Source: Actinostola sp. cb2023
Lineage: Eukaryota; Cnidaria; Anthozoa; Actiniaria; Actinostolidae
Direction: 5' to 3'
DNA: 64,000 nt
Assembly: GCA_033675265.1 (NCBI GenBank)
Contig: JAUJYZ010000595.1
Location: 1 to 64,000, forward strand
The notes under the pieces are model-generated. The model saw only the letters and a list, made by a program, of their open reading frames with translations, did no database searches and was not told the origin of the DNA. How positions within the stretch are numbered: position 1 is the first letter of the stretch; each line of letters begins with the position of its first letter. Below, piece by piece: positions 45,601 through 57,864 of the stretch. The translations under genes were made by a program, and so were the position numbers.

Positions 45601-48145
45601 CCAAAGAATTGCTTAAGAAGGGTGGCATCGCAGTAGCCCGATCCTTTATACCCGGTGCTCTAAGCGCAGTTGACAAGACCATGGAGGAGACCTTCATGAA
45701 GTTTGCCAAGTCAGCAGGTACGGAAATACTATGAGTACTTAACTATTCATATATGTTTGTGCACTAAAGCATTTTCCTGTCATCCCAATGTGCAATGTTT
45801 ACAGTAAAAGTTTCTTCTCTAATTTATGTGAAAAGATGTTAGAAACATTGATAATACAAAAAAATGACAATGTTGTTCTTTTTCCTGAGTATTTGAGCAA
45901 AATATAATAAGGTGAATGTACATATCCGCATTTTTCTCCAGGTGGATTTGTAGGGCTGTTCTCTATGTTCGGCGCATACCAGCGATGGTGCCGTACAACG
46001 TCAACCCGGGCTCAGTACTTTGAGAAGATGCTTGAGACGTGTGGCCTCGTTGATGATCCGGACTGCCCTAAAGCCGGTAAACACCGTGAACTGGAGAAAG
46101 CAGAGATCAAAAAGTCTGAGGAGGCAGTCCAGCGAACCATGTCTGCTATACGCAACTTCACAAATCCTTTCTCTTTGGTCGATAAGGACCACCTCTACAG
46201 CATTGCATCTGGTGCTCCTGTACCCCCGGAGGCGGAGATTGATGTGCTCCGTGCCGAAGCAGTTGGTAAGGAGGCCAAGGAGACATTCATCAGAGAGCGC
46301 TTTGTGAATGGCTCTTCAGAGGCGCTGTTCTATGAGCCAATAAAGAGGCAGAAGTTGAAGACGATGGAGGCGTCCAACAAGGTAGTCAAGCTCACCGCAT
46401 CACAGGGAAAGGTACTATATAACCCCATAACCATTAGATAAATACACTGTATATATATTAGTATATTATGCTGAAATTGTGTGGTGTGTGACTTTTTCAG
46501 GTTATCCAATATCGAGAGCAAAGTGACCTCGCTTTTATGCTGCTCATCAAGTCCCAGCACATCGATGAACCTCTTAATCTAGATGAGCTGATGATGTACT
46601 CGCTCACGCCAGTCCCTCACAGCCTTGGCACGCCCGATGGCTTTTTCAATAAGACAAACAAGGCTGCAATGCTTCATTTCTTGACTGAAGATGTTGTTGA
46701 GGATGTGCCTTACCCAAAAGATAAGACCCTCTTCATCCAGGATGGCAACGCACTTTTCCACGCACTGACAAACCTCCCCCCGACATTTGGTGCAATTTGT
46801 CTCCAGGTGCTAGATCAGATGGTAGCTAAGACAGATTTTGTCTTCTCAACGGATTCATACCATGCTGACTCCATAAAGAGCCAGGAGAGACTACGCCGTG
46901 GCTTTTCTCAGCGGTATATCGTAGAGGGGCCGGCAACAAGAAAGCCCGCAGACTTCAAATTGTTCCTGGCAAACGAAAAACAATAAGACACAGCTCTGTA
47001 AGCTACTACTACGAGTGTGGGGGAGCAAAGCGGCGGCATCTCGCCTTGACAAATGTGGGAAAGCAGTGGTAGTAGTAGAGGGCAAGGCGTATCAGCTAGA
47101 TTCATCCAATGGCGACGTGAGTATATTAAAATTATGATATATATTTGAACCTTTCCCACCAAGTGTCCAACACTATTATATATAATCATAATTTGCGTTA
47201 TGACGTTTCAGGTAACAGCACACGAGATTCATGAGCTTACATCCAATCAGGAGGAGACTGACACCCGGGTTGTGCTCTACCTTAAATACGCTGCTAAGTT
47301 AGGATACAAGTCAGCAGTGGTGAGGACTCCTGACACAGATATTTTTCTTATTCTCCTGCACCATGCTTCTTCCTTAGCAATAAACATATACCTAGATACT
47401 GGGACAGGAAAGCATCGCAAGATAGTGAACGTGAGTGAACTGGCGGAATCCAAGGGAGCAGACTACTGCACAACGATGCTCGGGCTGTATGTGTTCACCG
47501 GGGAGGATGTTACAAGTGCTTTCAAGGGTAAGGGTAAGATTGGACCCTTGAAAAAACTGCAGAACCACCCCAAGTACCACGTTGCCTTCAGGTTAGAGTT
47601 TTCCATATCTTGAAATCTCATAGTTTCTTAACTGTGTAATACACATTATAGAGTCTTATCAAATTTCCTTGTTTTAGAAAACTCGGTGATGAATGGTCTG
47701 TAGAAGACGAGACGATAGATGAGATAGAGGAATTCACATGTTTGATGTATGGCTATGCCAGGGAGAAATCTTTGAATACTGTGCGCAGCATTATGCTGAA
47801 GAAGATGGTTGGTGAAGACGAGCAAATGACCACCAAATCTAAGGTGGACCTCTCTCGGCTTCCACCTTGCAGGGACAACCTTGTTCCACACATTGGACGG
47901 GTGAACTACCGGCTTGCGAACTACAAATGTGCTGACAAAGCGATCTTCTGGCGACCGAATCCATATGACCCTGGACAAGGCTGGCAGAAGACCGAGGAGG
48001 GTCTATTGGAGCCTGTATATGGTCATGTGGACCAATACTTCCACTTTCTCTTATTGACCTCTTAGAGAAAACTGCTGAGGATGTAGATGAAGAGGGAGAT
48101 GAGCAAGATGTCGATTATGACGAACTCTTCAGTGATGATGATTAG
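42691..48145 (+). CDS. Academ-like XPG-nuclease transposase protein, four small indels
   Basis: Exons are 42691–43965, 44047–45415, 45545–45717, 45942–46411, 46501–47116, 47212–47591 and 47678–48145, all GT–AG. Four indels break it: one extra A near 44090, one near 44135, one T near 46985 and an AT near 48020. Ignoring those five bases the total is 4,746 nt, about 1,581 aa. The N-terminus has GYHRGCYQKFTKNQDRL, CIFCEKL and FHPSCRKDFN zinc-binding motifs. The middle has LPGPFHTGMNYMGM, NLFFAYDGPNYSR and FIQDGNALFHAL. The C-terminus has EETDTR, RTPDTDIF and FTGEDVTSAFKGKGK, matching the acidic positions of XPG/FEN nucleases. It ends in an acidic tail. The role in transposition is inferred. Confidence 0.8.
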
Positions 48146-48248
48146 TAGATACAGCACACGATTATACCTAGTACCTTTGCTATGTCATGCATCATGCAAG
48201 ATGAGAATAGTCTCATGATCGTTGTTGTTACTTATAGCGGAAACTCTT

Positions 48249-48662
48249 GTTTTCTGATTATATGGACCTCATAGTAATCTTATAGTGTATATGTACATAC
48301 TATTTTGATAAGATTCTGAGGTTAGATTAAAATTAAAATATCTGGTAATTCTTCGAGTTAAAATGTATAAATGATGAAACCAACCCTTTTAATTCATTCC
48401 CTAACACTATCAAACTAAATATGGGGTCTGTATGATGTGTACCTCTAAGTTAGTGTTAGTATTGATTTTTTTCGGAAATCCAAGATGGCCGCCAAAGTGC
48501 CATCCAAGATGGCCGCCAAACAAAGCCTATATAATGACCTTGGGACAATATTTCGAAATGGGAACATCGAAATTCGTTTTCTGGACACTCTAATGATTAC
48601 AAAAATGTAAGTTAGAAAAATATATCACATGGGTGCATGGGAACCCCCTCTTCCTACTAGAC
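48249..48662 (-). repeat. Right terminal inverted repeat of the Academ-like element
   Basis: Reverse complement of 41644–42053 with scattered substitutions and short indels, for example near CAAGATGGCCGCCAAA. Confidence 0.9.
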
Positions 48663-48829
48663 TATATGGAGAATACAATTAACTTACATACAATGTGTCC
48701 GTTAAGCTTGAGTAAAGCATACCTGAAGTCCTTCGTGTGCCGGACAGTGTAAATTAATTAATACATAAGCACAGGGCGAAACAAAAACTTTAAACATTGA
48801 TTAATGGTATATTAAAGGTGACGTTAGGA

Positions 48830-49290
48830 AACTTTACATACCTTTATTCTAAATGATTAAATGTATTAAAGCTATGTATATGTTCATTTAAAGCATGTTA
48901 TTAAAGGTTAGTAGTGGAGGCTTTACTACTTTCGCTTAATGGTATGTTAAACATGAGTAAAGGTACCTTGTTAAAGCATAGTTAAATAACTATAAAGTTA
49001 CCTTTATCAACCTTTAATCCTGTTTATTAAACATGATTAAATGGTACATTAATAGGTACCTTTAATTGCCCTTGTAAATCAGTCATAGGTACCTTTTATT
49101 TCGCTTAATGGTATGTTAAACATGAGTAAAGGTACCTTGTTAAAGCATAGTTAAATAACTATAAAGTTACCTTTATCATCCTTTAATCCTGTTTATTAAA
49201 CATGATTAAATGGTACATTAATAGGTACCTTTAATTGCCCTTGTAAATCAGTCATAGGTACCTTTTATTTGCCTTTAAAAACTGCATAAA
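48830..49290 (+). repeat. Left subterminal tandem repeat of the CACTA-like element
   Basis: A ~168-bp unit, starting near TTTCGCTTAATGGTATGTTA at 48929, is repeated at 49097 with near identity. It contains many TTAAA/TTTAA and GGTACCTTT motifs in both orientations. Such arrays bind element-encoded proteins in plant CACTA elements; here that is inference. Confidence 0.85.
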
Positions 49291-49743
49291 ATATTTAAAT
49301 TACCAACCATATTTTATATGCACCCTCTAGATGTCATTATTTCATCACAGATCAGAGCTTCAGTATTTCATATCGAACCGGCAAAAGAAACAAATGTACC
49401 CTTCCACAATAATAAAACAATGAAACGGGAATGAAATGAAAATAAAGAGAGGCAGAAATTGGTTTCAAAATTAGTTGAATTTATTGACTTTATAAAGGTA
49501 ACATCATGGTTCTAATATTAAAGTGATAATTAAAATGATTAAACGCTTACTACTATTTGTATTAAAATACTTATACAATTTATTAGTTACAAATGGTCTG
49601 TGCAGTAGAAACTGTAAAATAATCTTGAAAACAAATATAAAGACTGTCATGTTTGTACTTTGAAAAGATTAGTTACAACATTTTCATTGCAAAGAATGTC
49701 AACATAAATCATTTATTTTATCAAATATATCAAAGATATATAG

Positions 49744-51179
49744 TCATTCTCGAGGAGGTTGTCTGTTTACCTCGTTTTTTCTGTTTTGTCTTCGGCATGT
49801 TTGATTATGTGCCGCATTATGGCCAGATGCTTTCCTTTTTGCAGAGGCCACCAAAGATCGCATATAGGTTTTTAGAGCAGCTATAAGAATAACAAAAGAA
49901 CCTTACAATGTGGCTTAAACAGCTCTCAAAAGCTGTCGGTTTGTTTATGTAAGGGATTAAGTCTTGAAATACAACAATAAAATCACATATCTTACTTCTC
50001 ATTTGTAACACAGTCCAAGGGCACTTTGCCTCTCCACCATAGGCATGGTAAATGTCATCTCTAACCCGATGGAAGAGTGACAGATTTTGTTCTGAATCTT
50101 GGCTTTTAAAATAGAAAGAAGATTATAATTAATAATAATTGCAATTAAAATATTTAAACTAATGGATCGTTTTTTTTTGGGGGGGGGAGGGGGGGGGGGG
50201 GTGGAAAAAAATGTTTGCAGGGATTATTAAAGACGATAATTGTTTGTCTTGACAAATTGTTACTATCCCAACCCCCCACCCATCCAAAAATAGAATGGTC
50301 CGTCCCTAATTAATTTAACGATTTAAATGATTATCTTACCTTTCCTCTAACCTTAACGAGGAGTTTTCAGGGTCAGACTTAGCCATTCTTTTAAGACGAG
50401 ATCGAACATCATTCTGTAATGTAATCAATCAAAGAATGAAAAATTATGGTCACGCAATAATTCGCTTTAATTTGGCGGGAAAATGGATTCTCTGAGCTCC
50501 AACGAGTTATGATCAATTAGTCTTTATTTACGCTTGACGAAACCCTACAAACTAGTTTATGGACTTATGATCAGTTTATAAATAACAAGTTATTGCTATT
50601 CTAAAGTTTTAAAGTACGCTTTGTTAATACCCTTTGTTGCTGAACAGTCTCCTGTTTTAGGCGGGACAATGGATTATTTCATCCATACGGACTTCAACGT
50701 GCTGCAATCAAGGTATAACAGAACTAAACAGAACCCCAACAGGGAATTATCTAATTTAGTTCTAAGGTCATATTCTACTTTTACACTACATGCACTTTTT
50801 CAGTACAAATAATTAAAACAAGGATTACTGAAGCTGCTATTTTCGTTTGGGCGGGAGAATAATAATTGAGTTCGCTCGAGTGATTTCATTCAAATTTCTC
50901 GTTTTAAAATCTAAGATCGTGAAAGATACTTACGCTACACAGCTTTGGGACTCTTGTAGTGGCTCCTCCTCTACATTGTCGAACTCGTCGTCCGCGGTTA
51001 GCGACCGTTAAGGATCTCACTGAATTGGACAGTCCATCGAGTGTGTTTGTAATGTTTTCGAGTACACCTTTATCATTTTCTTTGTCTTTTTGGATTCTCT
51101 TCCGAAGAAGAGTGGTTTGATTTACTACGGACTCAAGTAAAACAACGTAGTGGTCACTTAACGATATTTCATCAGCCAT
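49744..51179 (-). CDS. Intact four-exon gene of unknown function in the CACTA-like element
   Basis: Exons 51179–50934, 50413–50340, 50102–49996 and 49880–49744 join in phase for 564 nt (187 aa) with no break. The first exon begins MADEISLSDHYVVLLESVV and has heptad-like Leu/Val spacing suggesting a coiled coil (NITNTLDGLSNSVRSLTV), then a basic RGRRVRQCRGG stretch. The C-terminal half has LFHRVRDDIYHAYGG, CPWTVLQMRTALKTYMRSL and a basic tail (SAKRKASG). I do not know the family. A DNA-binding accessory protein, analogous to TnpA of plant CACTA elements, would fit the coiled coil, the basic patches and the location. That is a guess. Confidence 0.65.
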
Positions 51180-51529
51180 TTCTTCGAGTCGTTGGTTTGG
51201 TCGTGGACACGTACCTTGCCGGTGTTTGCACTGAATTATATACATGTACTAAGGTCGGTAGTTCATATTTCGGCGGGATTAAGAGCACGGTTTATGATTG
51301 GTCCATTTCGTCAAGATTATTAGGGGAGACCCCAGGGTAGGGGAGATGCACTGTTTTCGCGCGCTTTTCATAATTTATGCACATCGATCGATCGCGTTGT
51401 TGCTAGCAGAACAGTCGTGTGATCTTGCTCTTGCTGTTTTAGTCTGGTGTTTCCACTATTTATCGAAACTAATCTACTTGTTTACCATTCATCTTTCGGT
51501 GGTTGAATCTTGTTGTAAAACTGGCTGAA

Positions 51530-53542
51530 ATGACTCATTTTAGCTCGGTATTTCACAAGGCGAGTGGCACACTTGCCATGAGTGAAATGCAACACGAGCA
51601 ACCATTGTCATTGATGAATGCTAAACAAAGACGTCTTTCTCGCCCAAATACCATCGAAGAAATAAGAGTGAGAAGACAGAAAAGAAAGCTAAGAAAGAAC
51701 AAGGAGGAACAAAAGATGTCCAAGAAAGCGAAGAGGATGAAAGCTCGAAAGCTGGACTTAAAAAAGAAGAAAATCGAAGAGCTATTCGAGCAAGCAACCA
51801 TATATGGCGAAGAGCAGCGCAAGAGAGCCATATATTTTTGGAAAAAGTGGCGTGAAGAACGACGACCAGATGATAGTCAATACATGTAAGTATATTGATT
51901 TGTTCTCCTAAAATTAGATCTGGCTGTCTTTTATTCACGAATGATCTACACATGTTTACTCTAGCTTATTGTGCGAGTGGATTTCATTCAAATAAATTAA
52001 GATCGAACTGCTTTTCATTCCAATCTTTATTGCCTATTGTAGTATTGACCTAGGTTCTTGCATAATTTGTTATCCACACATCCTAAATTGCTTGGAACTT
52101 GTGTTAGGATCGCCAGTGTGCACGTCAATGTTTTAGAAACTTATTGTGAGTGTGCAGAGAAGCACAATTTAAACTGATAGATTATTAAGCTTACATTAAT
52201 TTGGTGCCAGTAAGTTTATATAAAGCAAACACATATAAACGAAATAAAATACTTTATTAATGATCAACATCCTTTGTTTGTAGACATCAAATAGACCCCA
52301 CAAATATCAAGAGTGCACCTCAAGAACTTAAGCTTGGTGAGGGAAGATTTGGCTTGTGTGAGAAGAAGCTGTTCCGGGGGAAGATTGTTGCAGTGAAGTA
52401 TTTCAAGGCATCAGCTGTTACAGCGCAGATGGTTGAAAAAGAAGCCAAGATGATTAACTCTTTTGATCACCCAGGTATGCCTACATATATCGGTTATGCA
52501 TGGGGCTTTCATTTATTACAACATGGGGTTTGGGGGGAGTAGTGGTACAACATAGGGGAGGGATTGCACTATATTTTGGAAGGGTTCATTACAAGGGTAT
52601 TATGATACTTACACTGAACTTTGTCTTTAGTTATATAAGGGTTTTATAAAAATTCAAGAATGGCAGGTTTTAAACTGAAGTTGATTTACGTATTTGTGCC
52701 ATGTCGCAGACAGCAAATCAAAGTGCATTTCATATTTTTGCGACCATGAGCTTTTGGGGGGGGGGGGTGGGGGGTGGGGGGGGGGGGGGGGGTGGGGGGG
52801 GGGGGGGTGGGTGGGTGGGTGGGTGTGGAGGGGTAGATAGATAGATAGAGGAGGGATAGATAGATAGGGGAGGGATATGGGGGGGGGGGGGGGGGGGGGG
52901 GTGGGAGGTGGGTCGATTTGGAGGGGGGAAGTAAAATGCACAGCCATATCAGATTTATCATGCATGATTATTTTTTTTAGGTTTGCCTTTTGTGTGTTTG
53001 GTGTTTCTAATAAACAGAAACCGTATTCAATGGTTCTTGAATTTTATGGCATTGGTGACGAAACTGTAACTCTAGCTGAAGGAGCTAAAGTAAATTTATT
53101 AAAGGATCAAAATAACTGGGCAGAAAGTCTTTGGCATTGCACAAAAGCTATTGCCTATCTACACGACAGACTGTATATACATTGTGATATCAAAGGTGAC
53201 AATATTGTTTTTAATGCTGTGGATGGAAAGAACCTACCGATATTAATTGATTTTGGAAAGATGAAAAAGGTTAGTGATGCCAAAAAGTACAGCCTATCAA
53301 TTAATGAGCAAGAGAAATACAGACTACGTCATAAGCATATAGCACCAGAGATAGTAAGGGGAACTCACCCTCATTCTACGGCAAGTGATGTATATGCTTT
53401 TGGACTGGTGATATCACTTATATGTCACTATAATAAATATGAGGACCTGAGATGTATAGCAGTGCAGTGTATTCATGGAACCCCACGTAGAAGACCAGTG
53501 ATAGAAGAAATTATTTCACAGCTTTTTAAAATGTTTAATTAG
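51530..53542 (+). CDS. Protein kinase-like gene (cargo of the CACTA-like element)
   Basis: Exons are 51530–51885, 52284–52474 and 52981–53542. A 2-base GT expansion at the start of exon 3 breaks the frame; without it the coding length is 1,107 nt (368 aa). Residues ~25–115 form a very basic Lys/Arg/Glu helix. The kinase domain follows: GEGRFG loop, VAVKYFK (ATP lysine), EKEAKMI, YIHCDIKGDNIVF (catalytic loop with HCD for HRD), IDFGKM (DFG), HIAPEIVRG (APE) and SDVYAFGLV. The essential Lys, Asp and Asn residues are present, so activity is plausible. The gene ends ~700 bases from the convergent transposase. Similar kinases occur in marine invertebrates; the substrate is unknown. Confidence 0.85.
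52757..52915 (+). repeat. G-rich tract with GGGT and GATA microsatellites
   Basis: Runs of 6–22 G bases interrupted by single T bases, then GGTGGGTGGGTG and GATAGATAGATAGAGGAGG. The tract lies in the last intron of the kinase gene and could form G-quadruplexes. Length in the assembly is unreliable. Confidence 0.85.
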
Positions 53543-53565
53543 GTTATACATATATATTATATATA

Positions 53566-53816
53566 TTCTGGCCACCTCAAAATATCAATATATCAATCAA
53601 TATATCGGGTGCATTATGGGTAATTAAATAATACTATTTTGAGTTTCCTAACTTATTAAATGAAGCAAAATTTACAAACAACGAAGTAAGACTAAAATAA
53701 ACATTATACTAAATATTTTTACCAACTTTGCTGGCGTTAACCCGCTTTAAGGGGAATTTTCGATATTTAACTACCCATAATGCACCCGATATATTGATAT
53801 TTCGTGGCGGCCAGAA
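53566..53816. mobile_element. MITE with TTCTGGCC termini
   Basis: Arms begin TTCTGGCCACC and end GGCGGCCAGAA. Inner blocks AAATATCAATATATC and GGTGCATTATGGGTA are inverted. It is non-coding and lies in the gap between the kinase and transposase 3' ends. Confidence 0.8.
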
Positions 53817-53946
53817 TTTTTGCAAATGACTGTATATGGATGTATTTATTTATTTATTTATTTATTACACAAATAAATATTGCCTTGTAAAAAGACTAAT
53901 TAATTTAGGGTTTCCAGTAAATATGATGCAAGCTAATATATATATA

Positions 53947-54125
53947 CACCTGTTATCAAAAAACGTTGTCCATTTACAAAATACAAAATAGTAAATAGTA
54001 GAAAGGAATTAATCAGAGAAGCGAAAGAAATTCAATCACGCGGAACTCTGACTCATTGTTTCTCTAATTAATTCCTTTCTACTTTTTACTATTTTGTAAA
54101 TGGACAACGTTTTTGAAAACAGGTG
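53947..54125. mobile_element. MITE with CACCTGTT termini and TA duplication
   Basis: The left terminus CACCTGTTATCAAAAAACG and right terminus CGTTTTTGAAAACAGGTG are inverted, with long inner complementarity (GGAATTAATCAGAGAA). TA flanks both ends, as for Tc1/mariner-type elements. A truncated relative is at 6216–6330. Confidence 0.85.
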
Positions 54126-54245
54126 TAAATGAATACTCATAAAATAAATTAACTTTCATTTACATTGTGCATGTACATAATAAACAAGGACATAAATACC
54201 GTATATGAAATTTTTGTTAGCTGCATGCACTCTTTTTTAATATTT

Positions 54246-57200
54246 TCAGGCAAAATGTTTCACCAGAGGGCTTATGACATACCGTTGTTCACCAATTTCG
54301 TTTTTGACTGTTGCATAAGAACATTTTGCTGAAATTCTTTGTACTGGAAGAAATCTTGAAGATCCCCCGGGAAAAGTATTATTTTTACAAAAAACCTGCA
54401 GAGGATTCAAATTGGTATAAAATGTATCATTTGATGGTTGATACCATGTAACACATGCAAAAATATATTTATTGTAATTATCCCCATCTGTAATTAGTGA
54501 ATGTGTGAAAAAATAATCAACTGTTCCAAATGTTGAAGTGTATACTTGGGTGATATTTCCATCATTGCTGGGCCAGGATGCCAGTATTCCACATGATCTA
54601 CTGCTTCGATGGGACATTTGTGAGCCAAAGTCAAGACCATAAATGTTGATTGTACTGTACTTGTTTACGGATCTGCTGAGATGTTCTTGTGAAATGTCTT
54701 TGTTAGGGAACATAACTTGATATACTTGTAAAAGAACTAAAATGTCTTCATCAACAAAAACAGCTTGCCTATAACTTGTAGGTAGTGATATTGGAGCAAT
54801 GTTCAACCAATTTATATCATACAGAGGTAGTTTCATATCCATTTCATAATATTCCAGTCGAGCGAGGAATGATGAACTTGAATTACTATTTATTTGATCT
54901 TCTGACAAACCCTGGATTGATGAGGTAATGTCATTGAACATAGGTTTAAATTCGTCAGGCAAAGAAATTCTCTCCAGGAATTTTGAGGTGCATAGCTTTC
55001 TCATTAATTGTAATTCCACAGATATGTTGTTTGTCACAATGCTTCCAATAATACCATTATATCGTTCAAAGCTAAAACACCAAAAACTTTGTATAGGCCC
55101 ATAGTCAGCAATAACTTCCCTGAGGTGGCAATGAAGATGCATATTTGGTGTTATAGCTTTGCCTCCATATAGTGATTGAAACTCTTTACAGAATTTCAAG
55201 AGTAGGCCATCTCCTTTTATTATATCTGCTTCAGTAATTATAGGTTTACACAAATACCTGCAAGCCAAAGTGAATGTCTGCCAGCATCTTAAATGTTTTA
55301 TTTTCAATTATGTCTTTCAAGGCAAAAAGTGAATATATTATTGTCCAGTTCTTCCACTGTTCAGCAGTAAATGATCCATAATTTGCAGAAATGTTTTTAG
55401 GGAGTCTACCAAGATGTGGAGGAACATCTACTTCTTGTATTCGAGAATCAATTTTTCTCAGTTGTGGAGCAGTTAAAATGCCTTCATTGACCCAAAGCTT
55501 AAAAACATATTTAGCTGTACCTAGGAATAAATTGTGCATAGGGTCTATGGCACAAAACCTTATGACATCAAAGTACTCAAGGTCTAAAAGAGATGAATAA
55601 TGAGTGATGCCATGCTTTTTTGATAGTTCTTTTGCTGCAACTTTTGTTTTACAGTTCCTGATTTGTTTGGCATATTTTCTGTGATTTTCATTGGTTCTTT
55701 TTCCCAGCTGTTTCGTTCAAAACCAGAATAGTCCCTTTTCTCTCCAAAATTACCTGGAAACTTCTTGAGACATCTGGAACATCCTAGCACAGCACTGTGT
55801 CCTTTAATCCCACATAGTTTTCTTGAGGCCGGAATATCTGAGGAAGTACACAGTACTGCTGCTCTAAATTTGAGGGGGATGCGTGATAAACTGTTCTTTA
55901 GATAGACTCCAGACCATAAGGCTTTAAGCTCAATAATAGCAGGTTTTAGGAATTCATTCAACTTTGGTTCGTGGCCCATCGATGGAATTATTCCTACCAC
56001 AATTACATTTTCCACTTAAATCTTTCAGAGCGAGGTAAATTTAATAGTACAAGGTACAACACACCAACAGAATAGTCTTTTCTTCTTTTCATAGGCTGGA
56101 AAAAGTCAAAGTTCAACATGAGTCCATAATTCCTTGGAGCATCTAAGTAATCTTTTCCTTTATATTTCTTAAATGTTTTCCAAAGCTGGCCATCATGTAT
56201 ATCTGCCATTATTGTACCAGGACGTTGATTAATTCTCCATTCCTCACATTTTTCAGGAAATCCACTTTTTCTCAATAATTCCTCCAAAGGGTTAATTATG
56301 CCATTGTAGCAGTAATAGTGTAAAGGATAAAATTTCACGGAATTATTTTGGAGTGTAATTTTTCTTACGAGTGGGCTGCCACATGGTTGGATTCTTCCTC
56401 TTAAATAGGATGTGCTAGTGCAATGCTTTCCCACTTGATGACCATTTATATACGTTAGACATTCATCATATTTGTAGCATTTTGTACACTTTGGACAAAC
56501 AACAAACTTTGTAAAGTTATCCCTGTCTAAATTCATATATTGTCTTACCATATACAAAGAACAAGGAAATGCTGCTATTAGATCTGTAAGGAGATCATTT
56601 GAAATGTGAAGGTTTAGAGCCTTTAAGAATTGAAGGAAAAATCTTAACAACCATATAAGGCCATTGTCACTTAGATGACAGTAACTTTGCCAAATTAGGA
56701 GAAAATATAGTGACCATTTCAACAGTGAATGAGCCAGGTGAAATCTTCTCCTCTTTGGTTTGGGCTCTGGCAAGGGAGGTGGTGTCTCAATATCTTGGTT
56801 GACTATGGCTTCAGGAACATCATCCCAAACTTCATCTATGTCTGAATCGCTGTATTCACTTTCCTCCTTGTTACTGCTATCTGTATCTTCAAGGTCACTG
56901 TCTACATAAGTGACTCTTTCAGCCTGAAAATTACAGTAGAATATGTGCACCACATTAGTCAAGAATACCTGACGATAGTACTAACTGATTTATGTTACCT
57001 TAATTGTATATATATACAGCAATATGCAGAAATTCTGATCCCTTTGACTAAAACACACATATATCAAAGACCTACCCCCCCCCCCATCTCTCCCTCTCAC
57101 TCTCTTTCCCTCTCACATTCTCTTTTCTGTACTACTCTCTCAAATTTCCTTTCTCTCTATTATACCTCTCTCAGCTCTCGTTCTTTCTCTCTCTCTCATT

Positions 57201-57864
57201 TATTCACTCTCTCTCTCTCTCTCTCTCATTCACACATTATTTTTTTCTCTCTCTTATCCCTTCGCTTTGTGAAAATCAATTTTACAATGGTCCAGGCACC
57301 TTCCCTACCAGTCCACCCTCCCATGTCCTTTTTTTTAAAGTTACGTGAATCCGATTCTCTGTTTCATCATTCTCGGGTTATCATACTATTCGATATTAAA
57401 ATTAACAATTAAAAGCTACTCTGATTACACGTAGTAATACTGATACGTATTGAAAAAGAATAAATAGGAATTATGGACTGAGTGAACACTTACTAATGTC
57501 TCTGAATTTGCTTCACATTGGGCTCCAGGTGTTTCTAATTCTCGATGTAGATAATCTGAAGTTTAAAACAGTGTCAGGTCAATAACTACTGTCCCCACGT
57601 GTACAGTCGATCGAATAAGTAAGGGATTAATTATAAATACTCGAAATAAATAATTTAAATCATACCTTCTGATACCGACGACGTTGATATATCGGCAGAC
57701 TCGTCTTCAGACGATGACGATGTAGTATCTTCTGGAACTCTAACATTCCTACTAACAGCTGTGGCATACGGAGAGAACAAGTTCATATGGCGTCTATAAG
57801 TTGATTCGGAAACCTTCTCATTGCAGTGATGACAATACATATACCCAGAAGGAATATAATCCAT
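54246..57864 (-). CDS. CACTA/EnSpm Tnp2-type transposase, several frameshifts
   Basis: Exons 57864–57666 (MDYIPSGYMYCHHCNEK, a Cys2 motif), 57555–57494 and 56923–54246 join in phase. Order of motifs: acidic region, CPKCTKCYKYDEC zinc-ribbon-like, MLNFDFFQPMKRRKDYSVG, ENVIVVGIIPSMGHEP, GHSAVLGCSRCLKKFPGNFG, AIDPMHNLFLGTAKYVFKLW, HLRCWQTFTLACRYL, TPNMHLHCHLREVIADYGP and FWCFSFERYNGIIGS. The C-terminal part has FLPVQRISAKCSYATV. This is the standard layout of CACTA transposases. One-base shifts near 56015, 55690 and 55295 break the long exon, mostly in A runs. A smaller fragment of the same family is at 7495–8160. Confidence 0.85.
57075..57250 (+). repeat. CT-rich microsatellite (TCTC)n with a C run
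   Basis: CCCCCCCCCCC followed by ~170 bases of degenerate CT repeats, in the first part of the region upstream of the long transposase exon. It lies in an intron. Confidence 0.85.

Larger units (their letters stand above)
41644..48662. mobile_element. Academ-like DNA transposon with ~410-bp terminal inverted repeats
   Basis: The segment 41644–42053 is inverted at about 48249–48662 with few differences, starting near GTAGGAAGAGGGGGTTCCC. The arms contain GGCGGCCATCTTGGATGGC repeats. Between them is a single seven-exon gene for an XPG-type nuclease protein. Academ elements are known to encode a large protein with an XPG nuclease, so I place it there by inference. A target duplication is not clear because the outermost bases are partly palindromic. 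Confidence 0.75.

Noticed and set aside
51621..51953. Long - strand frame rich in Phe/Ser/Leu
   Set aside because: It is the antisense shadow of the Lys-rich exon of the kinase gene.
52654..52965. Proline-rich protein on the - strand
   Set aside because: It arises only from translation of the G-rich microsatellite in the kinase intron.
56945..57412. Ser/Leu-rich + strand frame
   Set aside because: It is a translation of the CT microsatellite in an intron of the CACTA transposase.
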